NCBI GenBank assembly: GCA_910588455.1
Contig: CAJUPG010000051.1
Coordinates: 1-15,013, forward strand
Reading direction: 5' to 3'
Length of the DNA: 15,013 bases
From: an uncultured Oscillospiraceae bacterium
Lineage (GTDB): Bacteria > Bacillota > Clostridia > Oscillospirales > Oscillospiraceae
Positions 5,970 through 14,100 of this stretch are shown here, piece by piece. The notes below the pieces were generated by a model. It had not been told where the DNA came from and did no database searches. It saw nothing but the letters and a program-made list of their open reading frames with translations. Position numbers and translations under genes: made by a program. Within the stretch, counting starts at the first letter, position 1, and every line of letters begins with the position of its first letter.

Positions 5970-7359
5970 CGGCATTTCCTTCCATTTCCGTATCGCTTGT
6001 GTCCAGAATCAGCCCGCTGTCGTTATTGGGCTCCACCGGCACCCCCGGCGGCGGGACAGACGGGTCCTCCGACGGCTGGCCGGCGGGCGGGTCCGCAGGT
6101 TCCTGAGATCCCTGGACAGGGTCCTGGGCTTCCGCCGGCGGCTTGGTAACGCGCTTTTGTCCCATGCGCTCGTCGGCCAGGGCGGCGTTGGTCACCCCGA
6201 AGGTCCCGTTTTTATTTTGATAGATCAACTGCAAATCCTGGGCGGTCACCGGGTCCTCATAGGGATTCAGCCCTCTGTTCACCACCTCCAGCAGCGCCTG
6301 CTGCTTCAGCACCACCATGGACGCGCCATTATAAAACACGTTGTCAAACTCCGGCGTATAGAAGGTTATGCTGTTGTTCACGTCCATGCCGATGGCCTGC
6401 TGGGCAAAATAGACGATGTTGTTCAGGGGCAGATCCGTCACCACATTTTCCATGAAAATCTGTGCCAGCTCGGGGATTTTCAGCACAATCTGAGGCTGGA
6501 GGCACTTTTGGGCCACCGCCTTGAGAAAATCCTGCTGGATTTGGATGCGGCCGTCGTCATAAATCTTCTTGCCATTGTTGTCCTGCCGGTAGCGGATGAC
6601 CTCCATGGCGTCCCGGCCGTTGAGCAGCCGGGTTCCGGCGCTCTGGTGGATGTGCAGATCCTGGGCCGGGTCGTCGTAGTTCATATTGAAGGGGACGGTA
6701 AAGGTCACGCCGTCCACCGCGTCCACCAGCTTGCCCACGGCCTCCCACTCCAGAATGACATAGAAGTTGGGAACGATTCCGGTGGTCCGGCCCACCCACT
6801 GCTTCAGGGCCGTCATCCCCTTCTCCACCTGGGTATCCGGGTCGCTGCCCTTGTTGTAGTTGTATACCGCGTTGATCCGCTTACTGGTGGTTTTGACGTT
6901 GAGCATGGTATCCCGGGGGATGTTCAGGCCGGTGATGGTTTTGGCGTTCACGTCGTAGGTCAGCAGCAGAATGGTGTCGGTCAATCCGCCGCCGCCGGTG
7001 TCCCGGCCCACCAGCAGGAAGGTATATACCCCATCCCGCTGGCCGCTCATGCTCACCACCGGAGGATCGCCCTCATTCTGTCCCGCCAGGGCTCGGTTGC
7101 CCTTTTGGGGAATGCCCGCGCTTGTGTCATCGGTATTGGTCACCGGCTTGCTGGGCGTACCTGGAGTGGGGATCTCCGGCGGCTTGACCCAAATCGCCAG
7201 AAACACCGCCACAGCGATAATCACGATGGAAATTCCCGTCAAAACCTGCAAAATCCGCCGGCGAATCCGCTGGGCCCGGCTCATTTCCTCCACGTACTCC
7301 CGGTACTGCTCCCAGATGGAGGGGCCCTCCCGGCGGTTCAGTTCTCGTTTTCCCTTCAA
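5962..7359 (-). CDS. LCP (LytR-CpsA-Psr) family protein B, 465 aa, TTG start
   Basis: This is a tandem paralogue of the downstream LCP gene, with near-identical blocks: FLLVGRDTGGGGLTDT (114-129), IPRDTM (147-152), INAVYNYNKG (162-171), MNYDD (226-230), VIRYRQDNNG (254-263) and MENVVTDL. It has a longer cytosolic N-terminus, a membrane anchor at about 37-58, and an extracellular LCP domain (110-360). The Pro-rich tail (404-450) is less repetitive but shares PPPGVP with the paralogue. The start is TTG (7357-7359) overlapping the TGA of nadD-yqeK as TTGA, with GGGAGG 8 bases upstream. A later ATG (residue 26) has its purine tract too close. Role as for LCP A: glycopolymer ligation to the wall. 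Two copies side by side suggest two substrates or redundancy. Confidence 0.93.
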   Translation of the reverse strand: MKGKRELNRREGPSIWEQYREYVEEMSRAQRIRRRILQVLTGISIVIIAVAVFLAIWVKPPEIPTPGTPSKPVTNTDDTSAGIPQKGNRALAGQNEGDPPVVSMSGQRDGVYTFLLVGRDTGGGGLTDTILLLTYDVNAKTITGLNIPRDTMLNVKTTSKRINAVYNYNKGSDPDTQVEKGMTALKQWVGRTTGIVPNFYVILEWEAVGKLVDAVDGVTFTVPFNMNYDDPAQDLHIHQSAGTRLLNGRDAMEVIRYRQDNNGKKIYDDGRIQIQQDFLKAVAQKCLQPQIVLKIPELAQIFMENVVTDLPLNNIVYFAQQAIGMDVNNSITFYTPEFDNVFYNGASMVVLKQQALLEVVNRGLNPYEDPVTAQDLQLIYQNKNGTFGVTNAALADERMGQKRVTKPPAEAQDPVQGSQEPADPPAGQPSEDPSVPPPGVPVEPNNDSGLILDTSDTEMEGNADG

Positions 7360-8558
7360 GCGCCCCGCCTCCCGCGCAGCCAGGCGATGGCCTGGGCCGT
7401 GTTGGTGTGCAGGGGATTGCCCCGCCGGGCCATATCCTCCGCCGTCATCTCCAGGCCCATCAGCAGCGCCCCCTCCAGATCCGTGTAGGCCAGGCGGCGC
7501 ATCTCGTCCACCCCGTCAAAATCCCGGTTGGGCTCTATGTAATCGGCCATATACAGCAGCTGATCCAGCAGGGCCATATCCGCCTTGCCGGTGGTGTGCC
7601 AGAAGATGGCCTCATACACCTGGTCAGTTTCTCCAAAAACGTGCCGGGCCATACACGCCCCGGTCTTGGAGTGGAGCAGCTTCACCGCCTGCAATTCCAA
7701 TTCATCCAGCTCCACCTGATACTGTCTGCAAAGGGCCAGATGCTGTTCCAAATTCCAATATTTGGTGCAGTCGTGCAAAATTCCCGCCCGGCGGGCCAGA
7801 TTCTCGTCCGCGCCCCACCGCCGGGCCAGCCGGACGATCTCTTCCTCCACCCCCTTCACGTGGGGCACCCGCTTAAACCCGTTCATAATGGCCCAGGAGC
7901 ATACCCGCAGCTGGTCCACATCCAGATGCCGCAGGTCCGCATGGGTCCCGTACAGGCCGTGCAGCAGAATATAGCCGTATACGCTGGGAGGCAGGTATTC
8001 CTGTCCCTCCCCCCGGGCCAGCAGCTCCCGCAGCCGGGTGGAGGACACGTCCACCAGCCCCGGGATGGTCATGGTGACCATCTCCGCCCCGTAGGTTTTA
8101 GCCAAATGCTCCCGCTGGGGGGCAAACAGGGCCTCCCCGTCCTGCTCGGTCCGACCGAAGGCGCAGATTTTCGCCAGCTTCAGTATTCTCTCCGGCTCAC
8201 GCCACAGGTGCAGGGTCAAAAACATATCCGTCCCCATCAGCAGCCACAGCTCCGCGTCCGGATTTTTGCCGGAAATCTCCCCCAGAGTGTCCGCCGTATA
8301 GCTGGCCCCGCCCCGGTCCAGCTCCAGGGTGGAGACCTGCACCGTCTGGGGCATTCCCGCCCAGTCCGCCAGCCGCCGGGTCATGGCTAACCGGTGCTCC
8401 GGGGCCGGGGTCCCGGCGGGGAGCTCCTTGTGGGGGGGGATGGCCGCCGGAATCAACAGCAGCCGGTCCAGCTGCAAATAGGAGACCGCCGCCTGGATTG
8501 CCGCCAGGTGGCCCAGGTGGGGGGGATTAAAGGTTCCGCCGTAAATTCCGATTTTCAT
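7356..8558 (-). CDS. nadD: Fusion of nicotinate-nucleotide adenylyltransferase (NadD) and YqeK HD-domain Ap4A hydrolase, about 400 aa
   Basis: Residues are numbered from a GTG at 8567; I prefer the ATG three codons later (8558), which begins MKIGIYGG and has AAGAAGG about 11 bases upstream. The N-terminal half (4-205) is NadD, which makes deamido-NAD from nicotinate mononucleotide and ATP. It shows GGTFNPPHLGH (10-20), PPHK (44-47), MGTDMF (111-116) and the VSSTRLR motif (174-180). The C-terminal half (about 215-400) is YqeK, a symmetrical Ap4A hydrolase of the HD superfamily. It shows H236, LHDCTK (264-269), LLHSKTGA (297-304), WHTTGKADM (323-331) and ADYIEPNR (341-348). The two are separate neighbouring genes in Bacillus; here they form one frame with no stop or internal ribosome site visible. 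The gene overlaps the LCP B start and follows the unknown membrane gene by about 30 bases. Confidence 0.95.
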   Translation of the reverse strand: MKIGIYGGTFNPPHLGHLAAIQAAVSYLQLDRLLLIPAAIPPHKELPAGTPAPEHRLAMTRRLADWAGMPQTVQVSTLELDRGGASYTADTLGEISGKNPDAELWLLMGTDMFLTLHLWREPERILKLAKICAFGRTEQDGEALFAPQREHLAKTYGAEMVTMTIPGLVDVSSTRLRELLARGEGQEYLPPSVYGYILLHGLYGTHADLRHLDVDQLRVCSWAIMNGFKRVPHVKGVEEEIVRLARRWGADENLARRAGILHDCTKYWNLEQHLALCRQYQVELDELELQAVKLLHSKTGACMARHVFGETDQVYEAIFWHTTGKADMALLDQLLYMADYIEPNRDFDGVDEMRRLAYTDLEGALLMGLEMTAEDMARRGNPLHTNTAQAIAWLRGRRGA

Positions 8559-8589
8559 TTCCGACACCGCCTTCTTCAGTTTATTCGTT

Positions 8590-9024
8590 CTATTCCAGCA
8601 GAGGGGCCAACGACTGCCACATGGCTTCGCCCCCGGTAATTAAATACCATCGTCCCTTGGGGTCCAACGCCACAGTTTCCTCCGGACCGACCAACATCCG
8701 CCAATCAAATCCATCATCCAGCTTCCCGATGAAACAAACTTCCACCGGGCTTTGCTGGAGGACCTCCTCCTCACGCCTCCCCTCCCAGGGGAACGCAAGG
8801 CGGCGTTCGCACTGCTTCAGGAGTGGGAGCAGCTCCGTCCGGTCCGTACGCTCTGTTACATCCTGTTTGACTCCATCCTTCCAAACAGAAACATACTGAA
8901 CTTGATGGATCAGAGCGCCCTCCAGAAGCGGGTGGGGCGTATAGCGGTCAACACACCAGTAAATTCCAAGTGCCGCGATACCAATCAGGCAGAGAACCAG
9001 CCGGAGTTTTGTATACCATTTCAT
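8590..9024 (-). CDS. Membrane-anchored protein of unknown function, 144 aa
   Basis: The function is not recognised. There is one N-terminal hydrophobic segment (about 8-24, LVLCLIGIAALGIYWCV) after a short basic start (MKWYTKLR), so it is an uncleaved anchor or a signal peptide with the rest outside. The remaining 115 residues look like a small beta-rich domain: VQYVSVWKDG (42-51), EVCFIGKLDDGFDWRMLVG and DPKGRWYLITGGEAM, with a Trp-rich C-terminal part. This resembles small lipoprotein-like or PepSY-sized domains, but no family can be assigned. Its ATG overlaps the TGA of yhbY as ATGA, so it is co-translated within the ribosome/NAD operon. Such overlap indicates a stable member of the operon and not a chance frame. 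Confidence 0.85.
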   Translation of the reverse strand: MKWYTKLRLVLCLIGIAALGIYWCVDRYTPHPLLEGALIHQVQYVSVWKDGVKQDVTERTDRTELLPLLKQCERRLAFPWEGRREEEVLQQSPVEVCFIGKLDDGFDWRMLVGPEETVALDPKGRWYLITGGEAMWQSLAPLLE

Positions 9025-9344
9025 GGGCGTTTTTTTCGGTCCGCCGCCAGCACAATCTTATCCTTTTTGTCCTTCTTATGACTGGGACGGTATAAGACGA
9101 ATTTTGTTCCAATCACCTGGACCACCTCGCTGCGGGTCCGGGGGGCCAGCGCCTCCGCCGCCTCCCGGGCGGACAGCAGGGAGTTCTCCAAAACCTTTCC
9201 CTTAATCAATTCCCGGGCCTCCAAAGCGTCGTCGGCCTGCTTGATTAAATTGTCTCCAATGCCGTCCTTGCCCACGATTAAAATGGTGTCGATGCCGTTG
9301 GCCAGCCCCCGGAGCTGGGCCCGCTGTTTGCTTGTCAAATCCAT
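9021..9344 (-). CDS. yhbY: YhbY-family RNA-binding protein (CRM domain), 107 aa
   Basis: YhbY proteins carry a single CRS1/YhbY (CRM) domain and associate with pre-50S ribosomal particles. The domain fills residues 1-88: LTSKQRAQLRGLAN (3-16), the GKDGI loop (25-29) that contacts RNA, LIKGKVLENS (46-55) and VVQVIGTKFVLYR (74-86). A Lys-rich tail follows (HKKDKKDK). Its ATG comes directly after the TGA of rdgB, with AAGGAG inside the last codons of that gene. Next to rdgB, nadD and rsfS it belongs to a growth and ribosome-maturation operon. Confidence 0.95.
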   Translation of the reverse strand: MDLTSKQRAQLRGLANGIDTILIVGKDGIGDNLIKQADDALEARELIKGKVLENSLLSAREAAEALAPRTRSEVVQVIGTKFVLYRPSHKKDKKDKIVLAADRKKRP

Positions 9345-9938
9345 TCATTTACTCCTTAAATAAACTTCCAACTTCTCCTGAAAGATTTTCAGGGCCTTTC
9401 CCCGGTGGGAAATGGCGTTTTTCTCCTCCGGGGTCAGCTGGGCGAAGGTTTTCTTCAGCGACGGCACGAAGAACACCGGATCATAGCCGAAGCCCCCCTC
9501 CCCCATGGCCGCGAAGGCGATGGTACCCGGGCACTCCCCCCGGGCGGTAATCACGTCCCCATTGGGGAAGCAGCAGGTAATCACCGACACAAACTTGGCT
9601 GTCCGGGGCATTTGACCCTGCATATTCTCCAGCAGCAGCCGGTAGCGGGCCACGTCGTCCAGCCCGTCGCCGCCATACCGGGCGGAGTACACTCCCGGCG
9701 CCCCCTTCAGCGCGTCCACGCACAGCCCCGAATCGTCGGCGATGGCGGGCAGGCCGCTGGCCTCCATAACGGCCCTGGCCTTAATCAAGGAATTTTCTTC
9801 AAAGGTGGTTCCGGTCTCCTCGGGCTCCAGATTCACCCCCGCCTCTGCCTGGGAGCAGACCTCAATGCCCAGGCCGGACAAAATATCGTTCATTTCAACC
9901 AGTTTTTTCTTGTTCTGGCTGGCTAATACCAATTTCAT
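9345..9938 (-). CDS. rdgB: XTP/dITP pyrophosphatase (RdgB/HAM1), 197 aa
   Basis: This enzyme hydrolyses dITP, XTP and other deaminated purine triphosphates to the monophosphates, keeping them out of DNA and RNA. Diagnostic blocks are present: the N-terminal LASQNKKKLVEM (5-16), TFEENSLIKA (45-54), IADDSGLCVDAL (66-77) with the catalytic Asp in DDSG, GGDGLDDVARY (89-99), GFGYDPVFFVP (149-159) and SHRGKAL (177-183). Length is typical. The start ATG (9936-9938) follows GGGAGG. It is the first gene after the promoter at 9963-9971 and abuts yhbY. Confidence 0.97.
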   Translation of the reverse strand: MKLVLASQNKKKLVEMNDILSGLGIEVCSQAEAGVNLEPEETGTTFEENSLIKARAVMEASGLPAIADDSGLCVDALKGAPGVYSARYGGDGLDDVARYRLLLENMQGQMPRTAKFVSVITCCFPNGDVITARGECPGTIAFAAMGEGGFGYDPVFFVPSLKKTFAQLTPEEKNAISHRGKALKIFQEKLEVYLRSK

Positions 9939-9962
9939 ACGCGCTCGACCTCCCGTTCCTTG

Positions 9963-9971
9963 ATTATACCA
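9963..9971 (-). promoter_or_regulatory. Extended -10 promoter of the rdgB-rsfS operon
   Basis: On the minus strand TGGTATAAT is a perfect -10 with the TGn extension. No good -35 lies at 17 bases (TACGAA-like), which an extended -10 can tolerate. It is 25 bases upstream of the rdgB start codon, leaving room for a short leader containing the ribosome site. Confidence 0.7.
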
Positions 9972-9991
9972 CGATTTTCCTGAAATTCGTA

Positions 9992-10009
9992 GACAATGTG
10001 TAAATTGTC
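9992..10009. repeat. Palindrome upstream of the rdgB promoter
   Basis: GACAATGTGTAAATTGTC has perfect 6-base arms around a 6-base centre. It sits between the ftsY stop and the rdgB -10, about 24 bases upstream of the latter. It is followed by six A's and six T's on the plus strand, but on the minus strand no T-run follows, so it is a poor terminator for ftsY. It may be an operator or a weak hairpin. Confidence 0.4.
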
Positions 10010-10020
10010 GAAAAAATTTT

Positions 10021-10887
10021 TTACAGCAGGGCCTGGGCGAACTCCAGGGCGTCGAAGGGTTTCAGATCGTCGATGCCCTCTCCCACGCCGGCGTACTTCA
10101 CCGGCACCCCCAGCTCCTTGGCGATGGCGATGGCGATGCCCCCCTTGGCGGTGCCGTCCAGCTTGGTTAGGACGATGCCGGTGATTCCGGCGGCCTCTTT
10201 AAACTGCTTGGCCTGGATCAGTCCGTTCTGGCCGGTGGTGGCGTCCAGCACCAGCAGGGTCTCCCGGGCGCTGTTGGGCAGCTCCCGCTCGATGACCCGG
10301 GAAATTTTGTTCAGCTCGTTCATCAGGTTCTGCTTGTTGTGCAGCCGCCCGGCGGTGTCCACCAGCACCACGTCGCTGTGCCGGGCCTTGGCGGCGCTGG
10401 CTGCGTCAAAGACCACCGCGGCGGGGTCGGCCCCCTCGTGCTGCTTGATAATCTCCAGGCCGGACCGGTCCGCCCAGATGGTAAGCTGCTCGGCGGCGGC
10501 GGCCCGGAAGGTATCCGCGGCGCACAGCAGGACCTTTTTCCGCTCCCCCTTCAGCTGATGGCCGATTTTGCCGATGGTGGTGGTCTTGCCCACGCCGTTC
10601 ACCCCGATGAACAGCACCACCGACGGCTTGGTGGACAGATCCAGGGCGCTGTCCCCCACGTTCATCTGGTCCGCCACCACCCGGCACATACAGGCCCGGG
10701 CGTCCTCCAGCGTCTTGATTTTTTCCTCCCGGACCCGGCTTTTCAGCTCCTCCACAATTTCAAGGGCGGTGTCCAGCCCCGCGTCCGCCAGGATGAGGGA
10801 CTCCTCCAACTCGTCGTAAAAGTCGTCGGTGAGCTCGCTGCCCAGGTTAAAAATATTGATTTTCTTCAGCTTATCAAAAAAACCCAT
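10021..10887 (-). CDS. ftsY: Signal recognition particle receptor FtsY, 288 aa
   Basis: FtsY is the SRP-type GTPase that docks ribosome-SRP complexes at the membrane and hands nascent membrane proteins to the Sec channel. The N domain covers about 1-85 and the G domain 86-288. GTPase motifs are complete: GVNGVGKTTT (95-104), DTFRAAA (125-131), DTAGR (177-181), TKLDG (241-245) and the C-terminal GVGEGIDDLKPF (267-278). The acidic A domain of enterobacterial FtsY is absent, as usual in Bacillota; the protein begins MGFFDKLKK, a likely membrane-binding helix. GAGAGG precedes the ATG by 9 bases. It lies 20 bases after the zinc-ribbon gene, in the smc transcription unit. Confidence 0.97.
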   Translation of the reverse strand: MGFFDKLKKINIFNLGSELTDDFYDELEESLILADAGLDTALEIVEELKSRVREEKIKTLEDARACMCRVVADQMNVGDSALDLSTKPSVVLFIGVNGVGKTTTIGKIGHQLKGERKKVLLCAADTFRAAAAEQLTIWADRSGLEIIKQHEGADPAAVVFDAASAAKARHSDVVLVDTAGRLHNKQNLMNELNKISRVIERELPNSARETLLVLDATTGQNGLIQAKQFKEAAGITGIVLTKLDGTAKGGIAIAIAKELGVPVKYAGVGEGIDDLKPFDALEFAQALL

Positions 10888-10907
10888 GGTTTGCTTCCTC
10901 TCTTGTG

Positions 10908-11180
10908 TTAAGATTCAATTTTCCCGCCGCACTGGGTACAGAACTGCCCCCACTGGAAGGACTCCGGCAGCTTCTCGCCGCAGAAGGGGCAGAAGCTGGG
11001 GGCGGGCAGCGTCTCCGAGACGCTCTGCTCCGGCGCGGAGGACGGCGGGTTCAGCTTTTCCTTGGGGATCGCCGCCCCCAGCATGGCAAAAATCAGCTTG
11101 ATGGCAATAAACAGCACGATAATCAGCGCAATCATCCAAAGAATGCGCAGATCGTTCTTTTTCGGGGTATTTTCGTCCAT
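10908..11180 (-). CDS. Small membrane-anchored zinc-ribbon protein, 90 aa
   Basis: No named family is recognised. One strong hydrophobic segment (about 13-35, ILWMIALIIVLFIAIKLIFA) follows a charged N-terminus, then a Pro/Ser linker (43-61), then a treble-clef-like zinc ribbon with CPFC (64-67) and CTQC (81-84). The cysteine pairs are exactly those of a zinc_ribbon_2 / double-zinc-ribbon module. The ribbon is likely cytosolic if the N-terminus is outside, but topology cannot be settled. Its ATG is 10 bases after the smc stop, and TAGGAG overlaps that stop. It ends 20 bases before ftsY. Its fixed place between two essential genes suggests a role linked to the membrane or chromosome, which is inference. 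Confidence 0.88.
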   Translation of the reverse strand: MDENTPKKNDLRILWMIALIIVLFIAIKLIFAMLGAAIPKEKLNPPSSAPEQSVSETLPAPSFCPFCGEKLPESFQWGQFCTQCGGKIES

Positions 11181-11190
11181 ATGTGTACTC

Positions 11191-14100
11191 CTACAGCTTT
11201 AATTCTTTCTCCACATCGTTCAAATTGATGGTAAGCATCCGGCTTACCCCCTGCTCCTGCATGGTCACCCCGTAGAGCACGTCGGCCTCCTCCATGGTGC
11301 CCCGCCGGTGGGTAATCACGATAAATTGGGTCTTTTCTGACATATTACGCATATATTGGGCAAATTTTACCACATTGTTGTCGTCCAAAGCGGCTTCAAT
11401 CTCGTCCATTACCACGAAGGGGGTGGGGCGTACCTTTAAAATGGCAAAATACAGGGCGATGGCCACAAAGGCTTTCTCCCCTCCGGACAGCAGGGTAATA
11501 ATCTTCAGGGCCTTCCCCGGGGGCTGGACCTTGATCTCAATGCCGCAGTTTAAGATATCCTCCGGGTCCTCCAGCTCCAGGGTCGCCCGGCCGCCGCCAA
11601 ACAGCTCTAAAAACGTCTCGGCAAAGGCTGTGTTGATAATCTGGAATTGTTCCGCAAAAATATGCTTCATTTCCCCGGTAATCCCGGCAATAATTTCCTC
11701 CAAATCCCCTTTGGCCCGCTCCACGTCGTCCCGCTGGTCCGTGAGGTAGGTATACCGCTCGTTGACCCGCTCGAACTCCTCAATGGCCCCGATGTTGATA
11801 TTACCCAGGGCGGAGATGGATTTTTTCAGCTCTCCGATGCGTCGGGCCGCCTTGGGAACGGACTCGATCTCCACCCGCTGCTGCCGGGCCGCCTCGTGGG
11901 ACAGCTCGTAGGTATCCCACAGCTTATCTAAAATTTGCTTCTCCTCCATCTCGGCGGCGGACCGCTTCTGCTCCAGGGCGGCAACCTCCCGCTCCATAGC
12001 CAGCAGCTCGTTGTTCTTGTCCCGGCTGTCCCGGTCCGCCTGGTTGCGCTTGGCCTCCAGGGTGATTTTTTCGTCGTTGAGCCGCTGGACCTCCTGGCTG
12101 CGCGCCTGATTTCCCCGTCGGATTTCCTCCAATTTTGTCTCTTTTTCCTGGATTTCCTGGGAAAATTGGTCGTTTTTCGCCTCGTACTCCACGATGAGGG
12201 CCCGGCTGTGTTCCTGGTCCCCGGCCATATCCCGGCGCAGGGCCTCCAGCTCCTCCAAGCTCCTGGAGGCAGTCTCCCGCTCCGCCCCAAGGGCAGCCAG
12301 CTGGGCGTTGAGTTTGGCCATCTCTTCCGCAATCTGGGCCGCGCGCTGCTGCAAGTCGTTCTGCCCCCGGGCCTTGCCCTCCGCCTCGCTCTTCAGGGCG
12401 GCGGCGGCCCCCTCCAATTCTTGGATGCGGTTCCGGGCGGCCTGGGTGTCTGTCTCAATCTGGGCGGAGCGGATTTCCAGCTCCTTCAGCTCCTTTTGGG
12501 AGCCCTCCCGCTGGCGCTCCAGCTCCGCCAGCACCCCCTTGCGCTGGGCGCACTCGCCTTCCGCCTTTAAAATCGCGTCCTCCCACTCCCGGAGCTGCCC
12601 TTGGGCGGCCTCCAGCTCGTAGGACGCGGCCTGTTCCTCCCGCTGGGCGGTCTCCAGCTCCCGGTTGACCTGGGCCAGCTCCTCCAGCAGAGTCTGCTCC
12701 TGCTCCCGCAGGCGCTCCAGCTCCCCCCGGCGGCTGAGAATACCCGCGCTCCGGCTGGCGGAGCCGCCGGTCATGGAGCCGCCGGGGCTCAGGACCTGTC
12801 CGTCCAGGGTCACAATCCGAAACGCGTAGCCGAACTTCCGGGCGGCGGCGATGGCCCGGTCCAGGTCCTCCATCACCACCACCCGCCCCAGCAGATTGGA
12901 AAAAACACTTTTATATCTGGGATCGAAGCGGATCAGCCGGTCCCCGACCCCCACAAACCCCGGCTCCCGGGCAATTTTTTCCTCATCCCGGAGCTGCCCC
13001 GGACGAATGGAGCTCAGAGGCAGAATGGTCGCCCGGCCTCCGTCCCGGCGCTTTAAATACTGGATAACGGCCTTGCCGTCCTCCTCCCGGTCTACCACAA
13101 GGTTCTGCATAGCCCCGCCCAGGGCGGTCTCAATGGCTACGGTCAGATGGCTGGGAACCTGAATCAGCTCCGCCACCGCCCCGTGAATATTACGCAGTCC
13201 TCCCCGCTGGGCCTCTCCCATCACCAGCTTGACAGCCTTGGAGTACCCTTCCCGGGCCCGCTCCATCTCGTCCAGCAGTTTCATGCGGGTTTTCAGGGCG
13301 TTTTCGTCCAGTTGCAGCTTGTTTTGCCGCTCCAGCGCCCGCTGGGCCCGCTTTTTCCGGCTCTCCAGCCGCATGGCGTAGCCGGCAATTACGTTTTTGA
13401 CCCCATCCCGCTCCTCTGCGGCCTTCTGCCGGGCCTGCTCCGCCCCGTCAAAATCCTGCCGGGCGGCCAGCCACCGTTCCTCCAGCTCCCGCAGCCCCTG
13501 TCGCAGTCCTTCGTCCCGGTCCAGCACCTCCTGGGCGGCGGCGGCCAGGGCGGACAGCAGCTCCTTGCTCTCGGCGGCCCCGGCGCTCTCCAGGCTCTCC
13601 CGGCGGCGCAGTTCCTCCAGCTCCCGGGCCAGGTTCCCCGCGGTCTGCGCCGCCTGTTGGGCGGCGGCAGTACGGTCCTCCAGCTCCTCCCGGGCCTTCC
13701 GGACCTGGCCGTCAATCTCCTCCAGCCGGCTCCGGCGCTGGGCGATCTGCATATCCAGCCCCCCCGCCCGGCCCTCCTGCTGATCCAAATCGCTCTGAAT
13801 CCGCCGGGCGTTGTCCCGGTTGTTCTGAATGTTGGTGCGCAGGACGGCAATGGCCGACTCCAGCTCGTTGGCAGATGCCTCCCGGGACTGTATGGCAAAG
13901 CGCAGCCGGTCGCCCTCCACATCCTTCTCCCGCATCTGCTCCGCAAACTTTTCGGCGGCGGCGTAGAGCTTGTCCAGCGCCCCCTTGGCCTCCTCCCGCT
14001 GGCGCACCGCCTCCCCGTAGGAGGCGTCCAGCTTGATCCGGCCGGAGCGGAGGTTTTCCAGGGACTCCAGCCACACGGATACCTCCAGCCCCCGCAGCTC

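Noticed and set aside
6157..7488. 443-aa plus-strand frame antisense to the LCP B gene
   Set aside because: His/Val/Gly-rich shadow translation of GC-rich coding DNA; the opposite strand has full LCP motifs.
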